Source: Microbacterium sp. T32
Lineage (GTDB): Bacteria; Actinomycetota; Actinomycetes; Actinomycetales; Microbacteriaceae
Assembly (NCBI RefSeq): GCF_001619615.1
Contig: NZ_LQQP01000034.1
Span: forward strand, 1-64,000
DNA: 64,000 nt
Reading direction: 5' to 3'
The position numbers were made by a program, and so were the translations under genes. This document shows, piece by piece, positions 47,626 to 55,377 of the stretch (positions are counted from its first letter, which is position 1; the number at the start of each line of letters is the position of its first letter). A model generated the notes under the pieces. That model ran no database searches, was not told the origin of the DNA, and was given only the letters and a program-made list of their open reading frames with translations.

Positions 47626-49827
47626 CTACTCCAGCACGACGAGCCGCTGCGTCGCGCGGGTCATCGCGACGTAGCGATCCACCGCGCCCGTGATCCCATC
47701 CCCAACGCGAGAGGGCTCGACGAGGACGACGAGGTCGAACTCCAGCCCCTTCACGCGCTGCGGGTCGAGCGACGAGACCCGCTCGCGCGGCGCGAACTCC
47801 GGGGCGCCGATCACCACCGCGGTCCCCTCGGTGGCTTCCCGCTCCCACGCGGCGACGATTTCGGCGAGGTCGGAGCGCGCGCCGTACTCCACGGGAACGC
47901 CCGTCCGTCGGATGGACTCCGGCACGTTCGCGTCGGGCAGCACGGCGCGGATCACCGGGGCCGCGGCATCCATCACCTCCCCCGGGGTGCGGTAGTTCAC
48001 GTGCAGCGTCGCGGTCCGCACCCGTTCGACGCCCACCCGCGCGAGCCGGTCCTCCCACGACTCGGTGAAGCCGTGGCGCGCCTGGGCGCGGTCGCCCACG
48101 ATCGTGAGGCTCCCGGACGGGCAGCGTCGCAGCAGCATGCGCCACTGCGCGTCGGTGAGTTCCTGCGCTTCGTCGACGATGACGTGGGCGAACGGGCCGG
48201 CGAAGGGATCGAGGATGGATGCCGCGGGCCTCTCGAGCGTCCGGCGGAGGTCCTGCCCGCGCAGCATCGACATCACCCGCATGTCGCCGTCGTCGGCCGC
48301 GATGAGGTCGGTCACGACGTCGGACATCATCCGCCGCTCTTCCGCAGCTTCCCGCCGCGCCCGACGCTCCGCGGCTTCCCGGCGCGGATCGCCCACCTCC
48401 TGGCGGGCGGCGTCGAGCAGCGGCAGGTCGGCCTCGGTCCAGGTCTCCGGCACTCCGCGGGCGACGAGCGCCGTGAAGTCGTCGGCTGCGAGCCACGGCG
48501 CGCACCGGCGGAGCAGGGCCGCGTTCGAGAGGAGCCCCCGGAGTACGGCATCCGGGTCGAGAAGCGGCCACGCGCCGTCGAACATCGCCCGTAGGTCGTC
48601 GTCGTTCTCGAGCGCTTCGCGCGGGGATTCGTCCTCGTCCCAGTCCGAGCCGTAGGCGTCGAAGTCGTCGCGCGAGCGGGAGGCCTCACCCCACCCTTCG
48701 TCCCATGCGTCGGTCGCACCTCCGCGCAGCTCGTCGTCGACGCGTTCCTCGAGCAGCGTGAGCAGCCGCTCCCACGCGCGCGTCCGCAGCTCGTTGTGGC
48801 TGACGACACCGACGCCCTCGAAGAGCTCCGCCCACTCGGCCGCGTCGACGACGACGGTGCCCCACGCGGTGTCCACGGGCGTGCTCCGGGTCGGCGGACG
48901 CTGCCACCGCCGCACGGCGGCGCCGACCGCGTCGATCATGCGACCGTCGCCGAGCACGCGGCGAAGGCGCGGATCGGGTTCGGGGTTCACACGCTCCTCC
49001 CCCGCGAGGTCGTTCACCGCACAGACGAGGGCGCCCTCCTCGCCGAGGCCGGGCAGAACGTCGTCCACGTAATCGACGTACGGGCGGTGCGGTCCGACGA
49101 AGAGCAGCCCTTCACTCTCCCCCTGCATCCGCGGGTCCGAGTAGAGCAGGTACGCCGCACGATGCAGCGCGACGACGGTCTTCCCCGTCCCCGGACCGCC
49201 GTCGACGACGAGCGCTCCGCGGGCGTGCGCGCGGATGATGGCATCCTGATCGGTCTGGATCGTCGCGAGAACGTCGCGCATCTTGGGCGATCGACTGGCG
49301 CCCAGGCTCGCGATGAACGCCGACTGGTCGTCGAGCGCCGCCCCCGCGTCGGGGCCGTCGCCGAAGACCTCGTCCCAGAAGTCCACGATCCGTCCCGCGC
49401 GCCAGCGGTAGCGCCGGCGGCTCCGGAGCCCCTCCGGGTGCGCGGCCGTCGCCGCGAAGAAGGGACGGGATGCCAGGGCCCGCCAGTCCAGCAGGAGCCG
49501 TTCGCCCGTGGCATCCACGATCCCGAACCGGCCGACGTACGTCACCGTGCCGGTCTCATCGACCATCCGGCCGATGCAGGCGTCGAGGCCGAAGCGGCGG
49601 AGGACGCGGAGCCGTGTCGACAGCTGCTGCACCTCGAGGTCGCGTTCGAGGGCGCGCTGACCGCCCGCGTGCTCCCGACGCAGCGCGGCGAGTCGGAGCT
49701 CGACCCGCTCCCCCTCGGCGGCGAGGGCTGCCGCGATCGCGGCGAATCGCTGCGCGTCGTCGCCGATGAGCGCGGCCTTGTCGTGCAGTCGCTCGGGCAG
49801 AGCAAACGGGCTCGTGTTCGTGTGCAT
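47626..49827 (-). CDS. helR: HelR-type RNA polymerase recycling ATPase (UvrD/HelD-like)
   Basis: 733 residues. The N-terminal charged helical region (residues about 15-80) corresponds to the coiled coil that enters the polymerase secondary channel. Walker A is D-G-G-P-G-T-G-K-T (209-217) and Walker B is V-I-V-D-E-A-Q-E-L-T; SF1 motifs QRVKGLEFDLVVLVEPS and YVAMTRATQRLVVLE close the protein. HelD/HelR proteins free stalled polymerase; HelR of actinobacteria also removes rifamycin from it. A rifamycin-associated element upstream supports HelR rather than housekeeping HelD or UvrD. ATG at 49827 follows AAGGGGG. A longer N-terminus would run through the promoter. It is a single-gene unit. Confidence 0.88.
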   Translation of the reverse strand: MHTNTSPFALPERLHDKAALIGDDAQRFAAIAAALAAEGERVELRLAALRREHAGGQRALERDLEVQQLSTRLRVLRRFGLDACIGRMVDETGTVTYVGRFGIVDATGERLLLDWRALASRPFFAATAAHPEGLRSRRRYRWRAGRIVDFWDEVFGDGPDAGAALDDQSAFIASLGASRSPKMRDVLATIQTDQDAIIRAHARGALVVDGGPGTGKTVVALHRAAYLLYSDPRMQGESEGLLFVGPHRPYVDYVDDVLPGLGEEGALVCAVNDLAGEERVNPEPDPRLRRVLGDGRMIDAVGAAVRRWQRPPTRSTPVDTAWGTVVVDAAEWAELFEGVGVVSHNELRTRAWERLLTLLEERVDDELRGGATDAWDEGWGEASRSRDDFDAYGSDWDEDESPREALENDDDLRAMFDGAWPLLDPDAVLRGLLSNAALLRRCAPWLAADDFTALVARGVPETWTEADLPLLDAARQEVGDPRREAAERRARREAAEERRMMSDVVTDLIAADDGDMRVMSMLRGQDLRRTLERPAASILDPFAGPFAHVIVDEAQELTDAQWRMLLRRCPSGSLTIVGDRAQARHGFTESWEDRLARVGVERVRTATLHVNYRTPGEVMDAAAPVIRAVLPDANVPESIRRTGVPVEYGARSDLAEIVAAWEREATEGTAVVIGAPEFAPRERVSSLDPQRVKGLEFDLVVLVEPSRVGDGITGAVDRYVAMTRATQRLVVLE

Positions 49828-49883
49828 GAATCCCCCTTGTGCGCCAGAAAGCGTGCGCGACCTGCGATTTTGCATCACAGAGG

Positions 49884-49901
49884 GGGCCTTGCGGCAAGCC
49901 C
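49884..49901 (-). promoter_or_regulatory. Rifamycin-associated element (RAE) upstream of helR
   Basis: On the coding strand GGGCTTGCCGCAAGGCCC, 57 bases before the ATG. The published 19-base RAE, as I recall it, is GGGGCTTGCGGCAAGGCCC; this copy differs at the first base and the centre. Such elements mark rifamycin-inducible resistance genes in actinobacteria. TTGCCG inside the element and CAAAAT 19 bases further could be the -35 and -10 boxes. Confidence 0.75.
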
Positions 49902-49973
49902 GGGGTCGGGCGCGATAATGGAAGGGGAAGGGGGTCCCGGTTCTGCCCTCGCCTGACGGGCCGCCCCCGCGAC

Positions 49974-50046
49974 GGGAGGGGATCCGGGCGACGGAGGATG
50001 GATGCCGCGAATGCGGTCCTCCCCCGGCGGAATCTCCTCCGCTCAC
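49974..50046 (-). repeat. 73-bp imperfect palindrome, copy B (upstream of helR)
   Basis: Same length, orientation and core (CGGAGGATGGATGCCGCG, TCCTCC, ATCTCCTCCGCTCAC) as copy A. It lies about 90 bases downstream of the MBL-Rieske stop and 147 bases upstream of the helR ATG. Confidence 0.75.
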
Positions 50047-50119
50047 GTGGGCCTTCCCGCGGTCCGCGCCGCGACGTCTCCGCTCACGTGGGCGTTCGCG
50101 CGTCCCGGTGCCGCGACGT
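50037..50119. repeat. Tandem duplication of about 42 bp
   Basis: Two units, both starting CTCCGCTCACGTGGGC and ending GCCGCGACGT (50037-50077 and 50078-50119), diverged in the middle. The first unit overlaps the end of palindrome copy B. Confidence 0.7.
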
Positions 50120-50138
50120 TTGGTGACTCCGCGGCGAC

Positions 50139-51713
50139 TCAGCCGGCGGCGACCTCCGCGGCCTTCTCCTTCGCCAGGCCCGACGGCGTCGAACGGATCG
50201 GGTGACCCGTGGTCGTCAGGCAGCGGCCGGAGGCGAGGTCCCACTTCCAGTCGTGCAGCGAGCACGTGAGGACGCCGTCCTGGATCTTGCCGGTCTTGGT
50301 GAGGTCGGCGCGCAGGTGCGGGCACCGGCGCTGGACGGTCCAGCCGTCGATCTCGGCATCCTCGGTCTGGTCGGACTGCTCGGCGTACCAGTTCTCGACA
50401 TACTCGATGCGGTCACGCGACAGGCACTTGAGGAACGTCGTGAGGAACTCGTTGAACTTGCCCGACCGGCCCACCTCGAACTGCATCGACAGGAAGATCG
50501 AGTTCGACCAGTCGATCTCGTGATCACGGATGTTCGTCGACACGAGGTCGGCGGGGATCGTGTACCAGTAGATGCACTCCTCGCCGGCGTACTCGCGGAG
50601 CTTCGCCTTGGGGAAATCCACGACCATGTCGAGCTCGCCGATGCGGAACCGCACCATGCCGCCCACGCCGTTGCGGATCGTGCGGGCGCGACGCAGCAGC
50701 GGCTCCCACCACTCCTTCAGCGCCGCGAGCATCTCGGCCGGCGGGATGATCTCGGCACGGGATGCCTCCTCCGCCTGGATCTCGGCCTGGCGGCTGTCGC
50801 GCTGCTCGGCGAGGTAGTCCCACTTGTCGCCGAAGATCCGGTCGATCTCGGCATCCGTGAAGAGAGTCTGCGTGACGGTCACGTCAGAGCCCTGCACCTC
50901 GACCTCGGTGCCGGGGAGGAACAAGTGGCCCTGCTGATCGGGGCGCAGCTCCTTCATGTGGGCGAGGAACTCTCGCTGATCGGTGAAGATCGAGTCGTTC
51001 TCGAGGCCCGTGCCGTTGTAACGGAACAGCGCTTCGCGCAGGAACATCGGCGGGCCCGCCATGGGGAAGACGTGCGCGGCATCCACCTTCTCGATGTAGT
51101 ACATCGCGCGCTTGTTCTGCGCGTCGCGCTTGAGCTGCGCGAAGTTCTGCTTGGCGTCCTGGGGCAGGTCGTAGACCATGGGCCACCAGATCGCCCCCGA
51201 GACCTGGGTGAAGTACGCGTCGGGCTTGCCGAAGTCGAAGAGCTTCTCGAGGTCGAGGGGGTGCGAGTCGTTCTGATTCAGGATGGATGCCGTGCCGTCA
51301 TCGACCGACAGCGAGGAATCGCCGATGGGTCCGTCCGAGGGGGCGCGGAGCGGCGTGACCATGAGCTTCAGGTCGCCGAACTGCAGCGGCACCCCCGCCT
51401 CGGTGCGGACGAGGTTCGTGTAGCCGAGGGCGATGAGGTCCTGCTCGAGGTCGTCGGTCGGGTACTCGGGCAGCAGGACCCGGATGTCCTTCGAGACGTA
51501 GCGCTCCAGCGTGGCCGGGTCGAAGTGATCGCGGTGGCGGTGCGAGATGTAGAGGAAGTCGGCCTTGCCGAACCGCTCCCAGTCGAGCGCGCGGTTGTCG
51601 GGGAACGGGAACCACGAGCCGAAGAAGCTCGGACCGATCACGGGGTCGCAGAGGATGCTGCCGCCCGCGGTCTCGATGAACATTCCCGCGTGGCCGAGGC
51701 CGGTGATCTTCAT
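50139..51713 (-). CDS. MBL-fold hydrolase with C-terminal Rieske [2Fe-2S] domain
   Basis: 524 residues. N-terminal metallo-beta-lactamase fold: G-H-A-G near residue 7 and H-R-H-R-D-H (58-63), which keeps the HxHxDH metal ligands. The C-terminal Rieske domain has C-P-H (464-466) and C-S-L-H-D-W-K-W (484-491), the C-x-H ... C-x2-H pattern. A 200-residue middle part (WWEPLLRRARTIRNGVGGMVRFRIGELDMVVDF) resembles sterol-carrier-like or unknown folds. The same two domains in reverse order occur in CMP-sialic acid hydroxylase; the substrate here is unknown. No signal peptide. AGGAG stands 4-5 bases before the ATG, with TAGACT 28 bases upstream. Confidence 0.85.
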   Translation of the reverse strand: MKITGLGHAGMFIETAGGSILCDPVIGPSFFGSWFPFPDNRALDWERFGKADFLYISHRHRDHFDPATLERYVSKDIRVLLPEYPTDDLEQDLIALGYTNLVRTEAGVPLQFGDLKLMVTPLRAPSDGPIGDSSLSVDDGTASILNQNDSHPLDLEKLFDFGKPDAYFTQVSGAIWWPMVYDLPQDAKQNFAQLKRDAQNKRAMYYIEKVDAAHVFPMAGPPMFLREALFRYNGTGLENDSIFTDQREFLAHMKELRPDQQGHLFLPGTEVEVQGSDVTVTQTLFTDAEIDRIFGDKWDYLAEQRDSRQAEIQAEEASRAEIIPPAEMLAALKEWWEPLLRRARTIRNGVGGMVRFRIGELDMVVDFPKAKLREYAGEECIYWYTIPADLVSTNIRDHEIDWSNSIFLSMQFEVGRSGKFNEFLTTFLKCLSRDRIEYVENWYAEQSDQTEDAEIDGWTVQRRCPHLRADLTKTGKIQDGVLTCSLHDWKWDLASGRCLTTTGHPIRSTPSGLAKEKAAEVAAG

Positions 51714-51740
51714 ATCGCTCCTGTCCGTGAGAACTTATCG

Positions 51741-51746
51741 AGTCTA
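51741..51746 (-). promoter_or_regulatory. -10 box TAGACT of the MBL-Rieske gene
   Basis: TAGACT with a leader of about 20-25 bases containing the Shine-Dalgarno sequence. The -35 region overlaps the 3' side of the SNF2 gene. Confidence 0.45.
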
Positions 51747-51790
51747 CGCGGGGGTCTGCTGTGCGCAGGGTGGGCGCGGCGGCTTCGCGT

Positions 51791-51810
51791 GCCGGCGGCG
51801 CCGCGCCGGC
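51791..51810 (-). terminator. Hairpin after the SNF2 gene
   Basis: GCCGGCG/CGCCGGC 7-bp stem with a 6-base loop, three bases past the stop codon. Confidence 0.6.
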
Positions 51811-51813
51811 GCC

Positions 51814-54762
51814 TCAGCCGCCGAGGATCCCCCGGATGTCGTCGGCGTCCAGCGCGTTCGCGAACGCCTCGCCGTCGTCGAGCACCGCGCGCGAGAGGGC
51901 GGCCTTGCGCTGCTGCAGTTCGAGCACCTTCTCTTCCACGGTGCCCGCGGCGATGAGGCGGTAGACGAAGACGCTGTTCGTCTGCCCGATGCGGTGGGTG
52001 CGGTCGATGGCCTGCGCCTCGGCGGCGGGGTTCCACCACGGGTCCAGGAGGAACACATACTCGGCCTCCACGAGCGTCAGGCCGAAGCCGCCGGCCTTCA
52101 GGCTGATGAGGAACACGGGGGCGTCTCCCCCGCGGAACCCCTCGACGACCTCGCCGCGCCGGGAGGTCGAGCCGTCGAGGTGCGCGTAGGCGAGGCCCGC
52201 GGCATCCAGGCGTTCCGCCGCGAGATCGAGGAACGACGTGAACTGGCTGAACACCAGCGCACGATGACCCTCGGATGCCACCTCGACCAGACGTTCGAGC
52301 AGGACGTCGAGCTTCGCCGATCCCAGGTGCGCGTCGCGCTCGTCGATGAGGCCGGGCGCGAGCGCGAGCATGCGCAGCAGCGTGATCGAGCGGAACACGA
52401 TGAACCGCTGCCGGTCGAGGTCGTCGAGGAGCCCCAGCACCTTCTGCCGCTCGCGCTGCAGCACGCGGTCGTACAGCTCGCGGTGCGCGGGCGTGAGGGG
52501 GACGGCGATCGTCTGTTCCTGCTTCGGCGGCAGGTCGGCGGCCACGACGTCTTTCGTGCGGCGCAGCAGGAACGGTCGCACGCGCGAGCGCAGGCGAGCG
52601 AGGCTGCCGCGGCGGTGCGCCTCGGCCGCGGCGACCGACAGCTCGGTCGGGGCGTCGGACGGCAGCTGCTCGATCGCGCGGACGTACTCCTCGCGGAATC
52701 GCCGCGCCGACGGGTACAACCCGGGCGCCACGAGCGCCAGCAGCGCCCACAGGTCGTCGAGGCCGTTCTCGATCGGGGTGCCGGTGACCGCGAAGACCGA
52801 GTCGGCGCGCAGCGCGGCGACGGCGCGGTGGATGCGTGTCGCCGGGTTCTTCACGAACTGGGCTTCGTCGAGCACCACCCCGGCCCACGCGGGAACGCCG
52901 AACTCGGCGTCGTCCGTGCGCACGACGCCGTACGGTGCGACCACGAGGTCGGCGCCGTCGGCAAGCTGCGCGATCGTCCGCGTGCGCCGCACGGAGGTCG
53001 CCTCGACCGTCACGACGCGCAGGTCGGGCGCGAAGCGGGCCGCCTCCGCGCCCCACGTCGGCAGCACCGACGTCGGCGCGACGACGAGCCACGGCCGCCG
53101 CTCCCCCGTCGCTCGGGCGTGCGCGATGAGCGCGAGGATCTGCACGGTCTTTCCGAGACCCATGTCGTCGGCGAGGATGCCACCGAGTCGGTGCGCGTGC
53201 AGCAGCGCGAGCCACGCGAGCCCCTCGCGCTGGTACGGCCGGAGTTCGGCGCGGAAGCCGGCGGGCGTCTCGAGGGCGGGAACGGATGCCGCGTCCCGCA
53301 GCGCTCGCGCGAGGTCGCGCCACTCGACCGCGGCGGTGGACGCGTCGGCCAGGTCCTCGAAATCGCTCCACAAGGCGAGGTGTCGACGCGGGATGCGCGG
53401 GCCCGTCTCCCATTCGTCGAGCTCGGCGGCTTCCTCGAGCAGATCCCGGAGGCGTTGCAGCGACGGATGCGCGAGCGAGAACCACGCGCCGTCGGAGAGC
53501 TTGATGCGCGTGCGGCCGCGCGAGAGCGCGCTGAAGAGCGTGCCGAACGGGATCGTCCGGCCGTCGATCACGACGACGATGCCGAGGTCGAACCAGTCGC
53601 GGTCAGGCGACGGCACCGCGGTGATCGTGAGCGACGGGTCGCCGCGCAGCTCGCGGAACGCCGGGACGGTTCCGCGCGTGACCACGCGCACATCGTCGAG
53701 GACGTCGAGGGCCGGAAGCACCCGCGTCGCGAACGCGGCGGCGTCCGCGTCGCGCAGCACCTCACGGGCGTTGACCGGCAGATCGGCGCGCTCGGTCCAC
53801 GTCGTTTCCACCCGGCCCGCGATCTCGCCCTCGGCGCGGGAGTCGCGCTCGTGGTCGGCCGGCGTTCCGTAGGCCGCGCGGATGCCGCCCGGGTACACCC
53901 AGTCGAGCACGTACTCGACGGATTCGTCGTCGCGGTACGACACGGTGACCTCGAGCGTCGGCCGCGGCGGAGGAGGCGCCGGGACGCCCGGCGCCACGGC
54001 GAGCGGAACCCGCCGCGCGAGCCGCGGGTAAGCGTCGGCGAGGAACTCCCCCGCGTCCTCGGCCGGCACGACGACCGGACCCTTGCTCAGCAAGGCCGAC
54101 AGGGGCTCGGGCAGCGCGACCGGACTCAGGACCAGCGGGATCGGGTCGCGGTCGACCTCGAACGAGAAGATCCCCGCCGTGCCCAGGGGCCGCACGTGCG
54201 TGGCATCCACGGCTCGTCCGTCGATCTCGATCGCCGCCGCGAGACGCAGTCCTCCGCCGGACGCGGTCTCGACCGACACGCGCGCCGTCCCCTCCGACGC
54301 GAGGTGCACGCTCTGCTGCGGGTGCATCGGAACCAACGGGATGCCGAGCCCCGCCGCCGCGCGCAGGTGCGGCCAGAGCAGGGGCGACGCGATCGCGTCG
54401 AGGGCGACGGTGTCGCTTGCGGCGACGAACGGTCCGGTCGTGCGCATCGCCTGCGCGAGGGCGTGGAGCTCGGCGAACCAGCCGATGTGCGCCGGGTCGA
54501 AGCGGCCGGTGGATCGACGGACCGCGTCCCACGTGGCATCCGCTCGGATCCAGGTGTCGCGCGCACCGCGCACGAGCGGTCGGGCGACGAGCTGCAGTTC
54601 GTCCTGCCGCCGCGCGAGCATGCGGGGCGTGACCGGGTCGACGGACCGGGCCTCCCACCGCCCGGGGTCGTACGCCTCGCGCTGGCGCAGCTCGATGCCG
54701 AGCGCGAGCGCGTCGAAGCCGGGGCGCTCGGCGTCGGGCAGGAGGCCGCGCCAGGTGCTCAT
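51814..54762 (-). CDS. SNF2-family DNA-dependent ATPase/helicase
   Basis: 982 residues. The N-terminal 500 or so residues are a bacterial SNF2-associated region (STWRGLLPDAERPGFDAL...). The ATPase core follows: ELRPYQREGLAWL (motif Q), D-D-M-G-L-G-K-T (Walker A), V-L-D-E-A-Q (DEAQ box), FAVTGTPIENGLDDLW. The C-terminal helicase half has ALVFSQFTSFLD, LKAGGFGLTLVEAEYV and WWNPAAEAQAIDRTHRIGQ. Such proteins remodel DNA-protein complexes and often act in repair or transcription recycling. The start is the ATG at 54762, with CAGGAT six bases upstream; no strong ribosome-binding site. It is a monocistronic gene with its own hairpin. Confidence 0.9.
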   Translation of the reverse strand: MSTWRGLLPDAERPGFDALALGIELRQREAYDPGRWEARSVDPVTPRMLARRQDELQLVARPLVRGARDTWIRADATWDAVRRSTGRFDPAHIGWFAELHALAQAMRTTGPFVAASDTVALDAIASPLLWPHLRAAAGLGIPLVPMHPQQSVHLASEGTARVSVETASGGGLRLAAAIEIDGRAVDATHVRPLGTAGIFSFEVDRDPIPLVLSPVALPEPLSALLSKGPVVVPAEDAGEFLADAYPRLARRVPLAVAPGVPAPPPPRPTLEVTVSYRDDESVEYVLDWVYPGGIRAAYGTPADHERDSRAEGEIAGRVETTWTERADLPVNAREVLRDADAAAFATRVLPALDVLDDVRVVTRGTVPAFRELRGDPSLTITAVPSPDRDWFDLGIVVVIDGRTIPFGTLFSALSRGRTRIKLSDGAWFSLAHPSLQRLRDLLEEAAELDEWETGPRIPRRHLALWSDFEDLADASTAAVEWRDLARALRDAASVPALETPAGFRAELRPYQREGLAWLALLHAHRLGGILADDMGLGKTVQILALIAHARATGERRPWLVVAPTSVLPTWGAEAARFAPDLRVVTVEATSVRRTRTIAQLADGADLVVAPYGVVRTDDAEFGVPAWAGVVLDEAQFVKNPATRIHRAVAALRADSVFAVTGTPIENGLDDLWALLALVAPGLYPSARRFREEYVRAIEQLPSDAPTELSVAAAEAHRRGSLARLRSRVRPFLLRRTKDVVAADLPPKQEQTIAVPLTPAHRELYDRVLQRERQKVLGLLDDLDRQRFIVFRSITLLRMLALAPGLIDERDAHLGSAKLDVLLERLVEVASEGHRALVFSQFTSFLDLAAERLDAAGLAYAHLDGSTSRRGEVVEGFRGGDAPVFLISLKAGGFGLTLVEAEYVFLLDPWWNPAAEAQAIDRTHRIGQTNSVFVYRLIAAGTVEEKVLELQQRKAALSRAVLDDGEAFANALDADDIRGILGG

Positions 54763-54768
54763 GCGGTG

Positions 54769-54774
54769 ATCCTG
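54769..54774 (-). promoter_or_regulatory. -10-like box CAGGAT upstream of the SNF2 gene
   Basis: CAGGAT, six bases, ATG. A weaker match than the TANNNT boxes elsewhere. Confidence 0.25.
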
Positions 54775-54810
54775 ACAGGGGGCACCGACATGGGCACCGT
54801 GCGCTGCTTC

Positions 54811-54863
54811 AGTGTCCAAGACACGCGGATGCGACGCCGCCCTATCCGCGTGTCTTGGACACT
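54811..54863. repeat. Perfect 20-bp inverted repeat between nusB and the SNF2 gene
   Basis: AGTGTCCAAGACACGCGGAT and its exact complement separated by 13 bases. Each arm itself contains the palindrome GTGTC-CAA-GACAC (or GTGTC-TTG-GACAC). It lies about 100 bases past the nusB stop and 49 bases before the SNF2 ATG. It could be a terminator, a double operator or a REP-like element. Confidence 0.85.
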
Positions 54864-54964
54864 CAACGCGCCCGAAGCGTCCTCCACGCGCCACGACCCC
54901 ACCCGCGAACGCAACGACGCGACCCGCGAGGAACGCGGGCCGCGTCGGAACACGTCGGTGGGGA

Positions 54965-55375
54965 TCAGGACGAGCGGGCGATCCGGGCGAGGACGCCGTG
55001 CACGAACGAGCCGGAGTCGTCGGTCGAGAACTCCTTCGCGAGCTCCACGGCCTCGTCGATCGCGACGGCGGTGGGCACCTCGTCGTTGTACAGGATCTCC
55101 CACGCGCCGATGCGCAACAGAGCGCGGTCGACGGCGGGCATGCGCTGCAGCGACCAGTCCTTCGCGAACGTCGTGATCTGCTCGTCGATCGCCTCGCGGT
55201 TGTCGATCACGCCGTCGACGATGTCACGGGCGTACAGCCACGACGCCTGGCGGTCGGGCTCGGACGCGGCGCGCTTCGCCTCGACCGCGAGCATCACGGG
55301 AAGTTCCTCGCCGCGGACGTCGGCCTGGAAAAGGATGTCGAGCGCGCGCTTGCGCGCCTTGCTACGGGCGCTCAA
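54965..55375 (-). CDS. nusB: Transcription antitermination factor NusB
   Basis: 136 residues, all helical. Seen are S-A-R-S-K-A-R-K-R-A-L-D-I-L-F-Q-A-D at the RNA-binding N-terminus, LQRMPAVDRALLRIGAWEILY, and PTAVAIDEAVELAKEFSTDDSGSFVHGVL. With NusE it binds boxA of rRNA leaders. The start is TTG at 55375, two bases after the efp stop; no other start gives the conserved N-terminus. Confidence 0.94.
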   Translation of the reverse strand: MSARSKARKRALDILFQADVRGEELPVMLAVEAKRAASEPDRQASWLYARDIVDGVIDNREAIDEQITTFAKDWSLQRMPAVDRALLRIGAWEILYNDEVPTAVAIDEAVELAKEFSTDDSGSFVHGVLARIARSS

Positions 55376-55377
55376 GG

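Larger units (their letters stand above)
49828..50138. other. 311-base intergenic region between the MBL-Rieske gene and helR
   Basis: It contains no gene. It holds the helR promoter with a rifamycin-associated element (49884-49901), palindromic repeat copy B (49974-50046) and a diverged 41/42-bp tandem duplication (50037-50119). Confidence 0.8.

Noticed and set aside
47535..50046. Palindromes A and B as inverted ends of an insertion sequence encoding helR
   Set aside because: They are in direct orientation and no transposase is present, so an IS is not supported; the pair is reported as repeats only.
47626..50325. Extended N-terminus for HelR reaching 50325
   Set aside because: The extra residues run through the promoter, RAE and palindromic repeat and have no similarity to the family; the ATG at 49827 has a good ribosome-binding site.
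51565..55176. 1203-codon plus-strand frame opposite the SNF2 gene
   Set aside because: It crosses several gene boundaries and both intergenic hairpins, which a real gene would not.
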